Assembly (NCBI GenBank): GCA_964484065.1
Contig: CAZAEW010000007.1
Location: 1 to 64,000, forward strand
Length of the DNA: 64,000 nucleotides
Direction of reading: 5' to 3'
From: JAEVLT01 sp964484065
GTDB lineage: Bacteria > Bacillota > Bacilli > Bacillales > Cytobacillaceae
Shown here: one piece after another, positions 59,275 to 64,000 of the stretch
Layout of the letters: each line of letters opens with the position of its first letter
Numbering within the stretch: position 1 is the stretch's first letter
The notes under the pieces: model-generated
Databases searched by the model: none
What the model saw: the letters and a program-made list of their open reading frames with translations, nothing else
Told to the model about the DNA's origin: nothing
Position numbers and translations under genes: made by a program

Positions 59275-60477
59275 TTACTCCTTTTTTTCCTCTTCTAAAA
59301 AGGACTGGTTTACGGCACCTGTTCGTCTGATTTTGAAGTTTGCATGAATAGAAATGGGCAGCTGAACAAATTCCTGATCCCAGTTCTTTTTTAACTTTTT
59401 CCATGCTTTCGGGTCTTCGCGGTGGATGACCTCGCCAAATCCAAAAATATCTACCCCAAGTTTTTTTGCCTTTTTAATGGAAGTCTTAATAATATCAAGG
59501 GTAATTTTATCCGTATTTTTTTCAAGTTTCTTAATCGTTTCCGGCTTTGTAAGATCAACATGGCAGGCAACTTCTCCAATATTTGCCTCTGAGGAAATAA
59601 GAATATCTATCTTGGGCTTTCCGTTTACCAACTTGCCTTTTAACTTTGTTTTTGAACGGATGATTTCGACAATTATTTCTTTGCCTTTTTGGCCGCAAGA
59701 AACATGTCCAACGGTACTGCGAACATTGCCCGCTATGTAGTTATACCCTTTGCTTTCCTTCTCATTAAGCCAGCCGACTAATTTATCCTTCTTGAAAACA
59801 GCAATATTTTGGTATTTTAAACGAGCAATAGCATCGATTCTTTGTACATTATCAACCAATTGCCCTTTATAAACAGTCCCTTTTATTGTGATCCCTGTAA
59901 GAACGGGATTAATCCCATCGCTAGTTAAGGAAGCAATGAGTTCATCTAATTGGATTGCAACTGTTGGCGCCCATGCTTTTTGGGATGTTTCCAGAGAAGA
60001 TCGCATTTTATGAGCGGGAATTTTTTCGATGGAAGTTAAATTTCTAAGGATCTCCTGTGCAGGCAAATCCTTGGAAACAACGATATAAAAATCTTTGCGA
60101 AATTCGTTGTCCCTTGTAAAAAAATCCAGGGTGTTATTCATTCCTTCTCTTGCCACCTTCTCGCTAATGACAAGCATTTGAAGATGAGACCAATAAAGCT
60201 TTCTGGGTGATACAGTGGTCATTCTTCGCACCGCTTCAAACAAGTGCTTTCCTTTTTCGCTATAGGTCGTCACTGGTGCTCTGCTGCCTCCTCCTTTTGC
60301 ACTTGTGGACACTTCACCCGGATCAACCACCTGGGTTGAAATAAGGTACTGATCCCCTGCTTTATCAATCGACATGGCAACCACTAGGGCAAGTTCATTT
60401 AACTCCCGTCTGTTCCAGCATCCGGTAAGAAGTGAAAGGAGAATAAGTACAATCAGGAACAAAGATAAATTTTTCAT
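59275..60477 (-). CDS. Spore germination lipoprotein, Ger(x)C family
   Basis: 400 residues. The signal peptide ends in the lipobox LLTGC followed by WNRRELNELALVVAMSIDK, the classic Ger(x)C start. The C-terminal domain ends DPKAWKKLKKNWDQEFVQLPISIHANFKIRRTG. It is the outer-leaflet C subunit of the receptor. Twenty-four bp after the gerAA gene. Confidence 0.94.
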   Translation of the reverse strand: MKNLSLFLIVLILLSLLTGCWNRRELNELALVVAMSIDKAGDQYLISTQVVDPGEVSTSAKGGGSRAPVTTYSEKGKHLFEAVRRMTTVSPRKLYWSHLQMLVISEKVAREGMNNTLDFFTRDNEFRKDFYIVVSKDLPAQEILRNLTSIEKIPAHKMRSSLETSQKAWAPTVAIQLDELIASLTSDGINPVLTGITIKGTVYKGQLVDNVQRIDAIARLKYQNIAVFKKDKLVGWLNEKESKGYNYIAGNVRSTVGHVSCGQKGKEIIVEIIRSKTKLKGKLVNGKPKIDILISSEANIGEVACHVDLTKPETIKKLEKNTDKITLDIIKTSIKKAKKLGVDIFGFGEVIHREDPKAWKKLKKNWDQEFVQLPISIHANFKIRRTGAVNQSFLEEEKKE

Positions 60478-60501
60478 CCTATTTCCCCTTTTTCGATTAA
60501 G

Positions 60502-62094
60502 CTACTTGCCTGGTTCCGGCTTGGAAGCTGCTGGGCTGGACTGTCGCTTCATATTTTTCTGATTGATTAACCGGGGGCGGGTAAATTGCGCCCATAGTGG
60601 AAACCGAATTAGTGTATCCTTTAAGTCAGCCGTAATCAGAGGACTAAACGGGGCCATGTAGGGCACACCGAAGGATCGTAAAGAGTTTAGATGCAATAAA
60701 AGGGCTAATAATCCTACGGTAATTCCATAGAGACCGAAGGAGGCTGCAAGCATCATCATGAAAAACCTCAGCATTCTAACAGAAATGGCCATATTGTAAG
60801 CTGGAAAGACGAAATTAGCGATAGCAGTAATGGATACAACGATTACCATGGATGCTGAAACAATTCCTGCCTCAACAGCAGCTTGGCCAAGTACTAATGC
60901 CCCAACAATTGATACTGCTTGACCGACTGCCCGGGGCATGCGGATTCCCGCCTCACGCAGAATTTCAAATGTAACCTCCATCATTACGGCTTCAATAAAG
61001 GCAGGGAAAGGCACCCCCTCACGCTGGGCAGCCAAACTGATTAGCAGGGGAGTTGGCAGCATTTCCTGGTGATAGGTTGTAACGGCGATATAAAAGGACG
61101 GCCCCAGTAAGGCAATAAAAAAACACATAATCCGCAAGATTCTTAGAAGGCTGCCAAAATCGGCGCGTTGATAATAATCTTCTGCTATCTGGAAGTTTTC
61201 GATAAACAAACATGGAACGGTCAGGACAAACGGTGTTCCATCCACAATAATCGCGACTCTTCCTTCCATGAGATTGGAGGCAATCACATCGGGACGTTCC
61301 GAATTATAGATAGTCGGGAAAGGGGTGTATGTCTCATCTTGGATTAATTCCTCTATATATCCGCTTTCTAAAATACTGTCAATCTCAATCCTGTCTAAAC
61401 GTTGATGCACTTCCTCAACCACTTTATCATTCGCAATTCCTTTAATGTACATAACCGATACGGCTGTTTTGGTAACCCGGCCAATTTGTTTTTGTTCACA
61501 GTAAAGATTGGGATCCTTAATTTTTCTTCGGATTAAAGCCGTATTTGTCCGGATATTTTCTGAAAATCCTTCCCGAGGACCGCGGACAACGGTCTGGGAA
61601 GATGGTTCGGATATCCCGCGATCTTTCCACCCCGCAGTAGCGACCGAGATGGCATCAGAAATGCCATCCATTAAAATAATCGTATTTCCTGAAAGAACAG
61701 AGTTATATAGATTTTGAAAATGATTGATCTCCTGTACTTCCCCGGCAGTTAAAATACAATTCTTCACCCAATCCTTCATTCCCTTAGAATGAAGTTTTTC
61801 CTTTATAGGCTCTTGATGATTTTTTTCATCCATTAACGAATTTAAAATAACGTTTTGAACGACATTCGTATCTGCTAAACCATCAGCGTAAATAATGGCT
61901 GCTTGAATGGATTCTTCCATGCCAATACAGAAGTTTCTAACAATAATGTCAGAACATTTTTCGAATGAATTCTTAATTCTTTGTAAGTCATCAGCAAATA
62001 TTCCGGTTATTAAATCATTTGAACCAGATTTTTCATTCTCGAGAAGTTTTGTCACTTCTTTAAAATTTTTTTTAATGAGATCGAACAAATTCAT
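60502..62094 (-). CDS. Spore germination protein, GerAA family
   Basis: 530 residues: a soluble N-terminal domain of about 290 residues (with ILMDGISDAISVATAGWKDRGISEPSSQTVVRGPREGFSENIRTNTALIRRKI) and five membrane helices, the full GerAA/GerKA layout. VVRGPREGF and NTALIRRR-like motifs are intact. First gene of the receptor operon in the order A-C-D-B. AGAGGAAAATTTGT precedes the ATG. Confidence 0.94.
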   Translation of the reverse strand: MNLFDLIKKNFKEVTKLLENEKSGSNDLITGIFADDLQRIKNSFEKCSDIIVRNFCIGMEESIQAAIIYADGLADTNVVQNVILNSLMDEKNHQEPIKEKLHSKGMKDWVKNCILTAGEVQEINHFQNLYNSVLSGNTIILMDGISDAISVATAGWKDRGISEPSSQTVVRGPREGFSENIRTNTALIRRKIKDPNLYCEQKQIGRVTKTAVSVMYIKGIANDKVVEEVHQRLDRIEIDSILESGYIEELIQDETYTPFPTIYNSERPDVIASNLMEGRVAIIVDGTPFVLTVPCLFIENFQIAEDYYQRADFGSLLRILRIMCFFIALLGPSFYIAVTTYHQEMLPTPLLISLAAQREGVPFPAFIEAVMMEVTFEILREAGIRMPRAVGQAVSIVGALVLGQAAVEAGIVSASMVIVVSITAIANFVFPAYNMAISVRMLRFFMMMLAASFGLYGITVGLLALLLHLNSLRSFGVPYMAPFSPLITADLKDTLIRFPLWAQFTRPRLINQKNMKRQSSPAASKPEPGK

Positions 62095-62423
62095 ACAAAT
62101 TTTCCTCTCATGTTCATAACAGGAATATTTTCACATCCTTAATATCCTCCGTTTTAGGAATATTTATTCTGTTTATGTGCATTTATGGAGTAATATTGAA
62201 AACCTGCTAAATGGCAAAAAAATACCTTCTCGTCAAAGAGGTATTTTTAAGGCAGGGTAACTTTTAGGAATTGGATCATTTTTGGCAAAAAAAATACCCG
62301 ATCCAGTTGAACGGATCAGGCAAATGAGAGTTGGGAAATATTACAAAAAACATGAATATTGGAAGCATCATGGTAGATGATTCAATAAAAATATTACATA
62401 AACAAAACTCTTAAGAGTTTTGG
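62095..62423. other. Intergenic region with two hairpins
   Basis: About 330 bp. AAAAATACCT..AGGTATTTTT (62216-62250) looks like a terminator for the upstream minus-strand gene or a plus-strand transcript; a CCGATCC/GGATCGG-like hairpin lies near 62300. The forespore promoter of the ger operon should be at 62100-62160, but I cannot define it. Confidence 0.5.
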
Positions 62424-62795
62424 TTACTTATAAATTGTGGAGCCAACCAATGACTCAGGTGACATGCCTAATACTAACAGGCAAATTTTTGCATAATCAG
62501 TATTTTTGTTATCAGCAAAAACTTGTTTTAATGCTGGAAAGTCAACATCGTCTTTAAGTTTTTGGATTTCTCGTTTATATAAGCGGAGAACAGATCCGTA
62601 TACAAAATTCGGAGTATCTTCGCCTGGATCTTCATCCATAATCAGTGATCCCATGTAATGATATTTAAAATGGAATGCACGTGTAAGATTTACCATATCA
62701 ACAAGTTTTTCAAAAAGACTAGGGTGGTCATTTTGTAGTTTATCAAGGGCCTTTTTAGCAACGACAAGTTCATTAAGACTGGTCAAAGTAACCAT
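62424..62795 (-). CDS. Hypothetical soluble protein, 123 aa
   Basis: A strong TAGGAGGAAGAAAAA precedes the ATG, so the gene is real. The product is helical and soluble, without signal peptide or recognised motif; notable segments are NLTRAFHFKYHYMGSLIMDEDPGEDTPNFVYGSVLRLYKREIQ and KICLLVLGMSPESLVG. I do not recognise the family. It stands alone between the ger operon and the LysR gene. Confidence 0.65.
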   Translation of the reverse strand: MVTLTSLNELVVAKKALDKLQNDHPSLFEKLVDMVNLTRAFHFKYHYMGSLIMDEDPGEDTPNFVYGSVLRLYKREIQKLKDDVDFPALKQVFADNKNTDYAKICLLVLGMSPESLVGSTIYK

Positions 62796-63137
62796 TTTTT
62801 CTTCCTCCTATAAAAATCGGTTTAAAATCAGTTATGTCAATAAGCAATACCAAAATACTTAGTTATGTCAAATTGTGCGAAAAATGTTGAAGACCTTTCG
62901 ACTTTTTTTCATCAAGACTCCGACAAATAACTACTACATTTTACAAATTCTAATTACTTTCACCCTATTAACGAATATTGAAAAAAATCAATTTATTCTG
63001 ATTCCTAGAGATTTTTCCTCTAATGCAAGTGTAAAGCGGGTTTAGTATAAAGTAAAATGGTTATATTTTATCTAAACAATAGCCAGTGTCTATGATAGCG
63101 CTTACTTCAATACAGATCATGAATCCGTTATTTCGAC
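62796..63137. other. Intergenic region, no recognised feature
   Basis: About 340 AT-rich bases upstream of the 123-residue ORF, presumably with its promoter. I see no gene or repeat. Confidence 0.4.
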
Positions 63138-63166
63138 AAAAACGGTTCTTTTGCTAGAACTGTTTT
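63138..63166 (-). terminator. Terminator of the LysR gene
   Basis: AAAACGGTTCT..AGAACTGTTTT stem; read on the minus strand it follows the LysR stop and ends in T5. Confidence 0.65.
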
Positions 63167-63190
63167 CGACAAAACCTTACTGTGATCTTT

Positions 63191-64000
63191 TTACACTTTT
63201 TGCAATCCAAGGGTCAACTGTTCTTTAGTAAATTGCAGCCATTCATTTGCTGCATAAGAAAGATATTGATTTTTACCCCAAATAATGGCGAGTTTCCATC
63301 TGATGGATGGGTTCACGACTTTTACAGATCGGACATCTTTATTCAGATGCTGGCAGATGCTTTCCGGCAGCAAGGAGACCCCAAGCTTGCTGGCCACCAT
63401 TTCCTCAATAAAGGAGCGCTGTGAACATTCTGAAATGGTATGAGGATAAAATCCGACACTATTGCAAGCCGATATGATAACATCCGTTAAAACAAAATCT
63501 TTATTTAATAGGATAAAAGATTCATTGGCCAACTCAGCCAAATCAACGGATTCCCTTTGTGCCAACGGGTGTGAAGAATGAAGGATAAGATTCAAATCCT
63601 CTTCGATAAATGAAAAATGATCAAATATCTCATCATTGGTTGGCAGAACGACAACGCCGACGTCGAGCAAATTTTTGTTTACATCCTCTTCGATCTTTTT
63701 GGAACCGTCTTCAACAATTTCAAAAGTAATGCTCGGGTATTTTTCGTGAAAGTTACCCATAATTTTTAGGAAAAGGTGCGCGTCAAATATAGGCGGAAGT
63801 CCAATTCGAATATGCCCTTTCTTTAAGCCTAAGAGGTTATCAAGCTCCATTTCTAAATTTTTAAAGGCTTTATCGATTAATTTGGCCTGCTCTAAAATAA
63901 TCCGTCCGGCATCCGTTAAGGTTACTTGTTTACGGGAGCGGTCGAACAGAGCAACGCCCAGCTCTTCCTCAAGATTCTTAATCATCTTGCTGATCGTTGG
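63191..64000 (-). CDS. LysR family transcriptional regulator, 5' end beyond window
   Basis: The frame is open to the window edge; the last visible codons encode PTISKMIKNLEEELGVALFDRSRKQVTLTDAGRIIL, the second half of a LysR helix-turn-helix, so about 15-20 N-terminal residues are missing. The effector domain (from about HIRIGLPPIFDAHLFLKIM) is complete and ends normally. The regulated gene, usually divergent, lies outside the window. Confidence 0.9.
   Translation of the reverse strand, partial: PTISKMIKNLEEELGVALFDRSRKQVTLTDAGRIILEQAKLIDKAFKNLEMELDNLLGLKKGHIRIGLPPIFDAHLFLKIMGNFHEKYPSITFEIVEDGSKKIEEDVNKNLLDVGVVVLPTNDEIFDHFSFIEEDLNLILHSSHPLAQRESVDLAELANESFILLNKDFVLTDVIISACNSVGFYPHTISECSQRSFIEEMVASKLGVSLLPESICQHLNKDVRSVKVVNPSIRWKLAIIWGKNQYLSYAANEWLQFTKEQLTLGLQKV

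Overview
The window looks like a chromosomal segment of an aerobic, endospore-forming, low-GC Bacillaceae (Neobacillus/Cytobacillus/Bacillus-like). The signs are a gerA-type germinant receptor operon, a methylcitrate cycle operon of the Bacillus mmg/prp type, strong AGGAGG ribosome binding sites, sigma-A promoters, Fur boxes of the 7-1-7 type and a YtrA-type ABC operon. Three runs of exactly 100 N (1684-1783, 20186-20285, 27411-27510) are scaffold gaps. All three adjoin or lie inside tandem repeats.

Layout. 1-5.3 kb: edge fragment of a PQQ-type sugar dehydrogenase (-), DUF3795 and FmdB proteins, a repeat array with a gap, then a two-gene 2-oxoacid:ferredoxin oxidoreductase (-). 5.8-8.3 kb: TetR regulator, an array of short palindromes, a small ORF, a cobalamin riboswitch and four covarying hairpin repeats. 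8.3-12 kb: methylcitrate operon (methylcitrate synthase, dehydratase, methylisocitrate lyase). 12-20 kb: DUF4317, YtrA/ABC operon, VOC protein, sdpR-sdpI, azlCD, GIY-YIG protein, DUF2087 regulator. 19.97-20.6 kb: a 152-bp tandem array of tiny genes for uncharged 22-residue peptides. 20.9-27.2 kb: a MacB-like ABC gene with an in-frame stop and a heterodimeric ABC exporter. 27.3-36.7 kb: 52-bp repeats with a gap, CcdA-like protein plus Met-rich lipoprotein, aspA, a MITE-like element, DUF2269-like protein, degenerate receiver, SelO, double-domain prenyl synthase. 36.7-42.3 kb: sulfonate cluster ssuE-ssuD-rrf2-yezD-ssuA-ssuC-ssuB. 42.3-47.5 kb: GGDEF-EAL protein, threonine aldolase, aldo/keto reductase, UvrC-like nuclease. 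47.6-52.2 kb: 52-bp array, Fur-regulated iron permease and lipoprotein, chromate-type transporter halves, CBO0543 pair. 52.4-56.7 kb: Mta-like MerR, EamA, PAP2, a coiled-coil ORF coupled to amt. 56.7-62.1 kb: second MITE-like copy with eight 52-bp units, then ger operon (-). The window ends in a LysR gene cut by the edge.

Most notable non-coding signal: four loci carry unrelated sequences with the same architecture, namely a 52-bp period (five helical turns), one hairpin per unit and a roughly 23-27 nt purine-rich spacer. One such array is cargo of an element with 15-bp terminal inverted repeats and apparent TA target duplications, present twice. Other highlights are a cobalamin riboswitch ahead of the methylcitrate operon, which makes metabolic sense as a B12-dependent choice of propionate route, and the tandem mini-peptide genes facing an ABC transporter interrupted by a stop codon.
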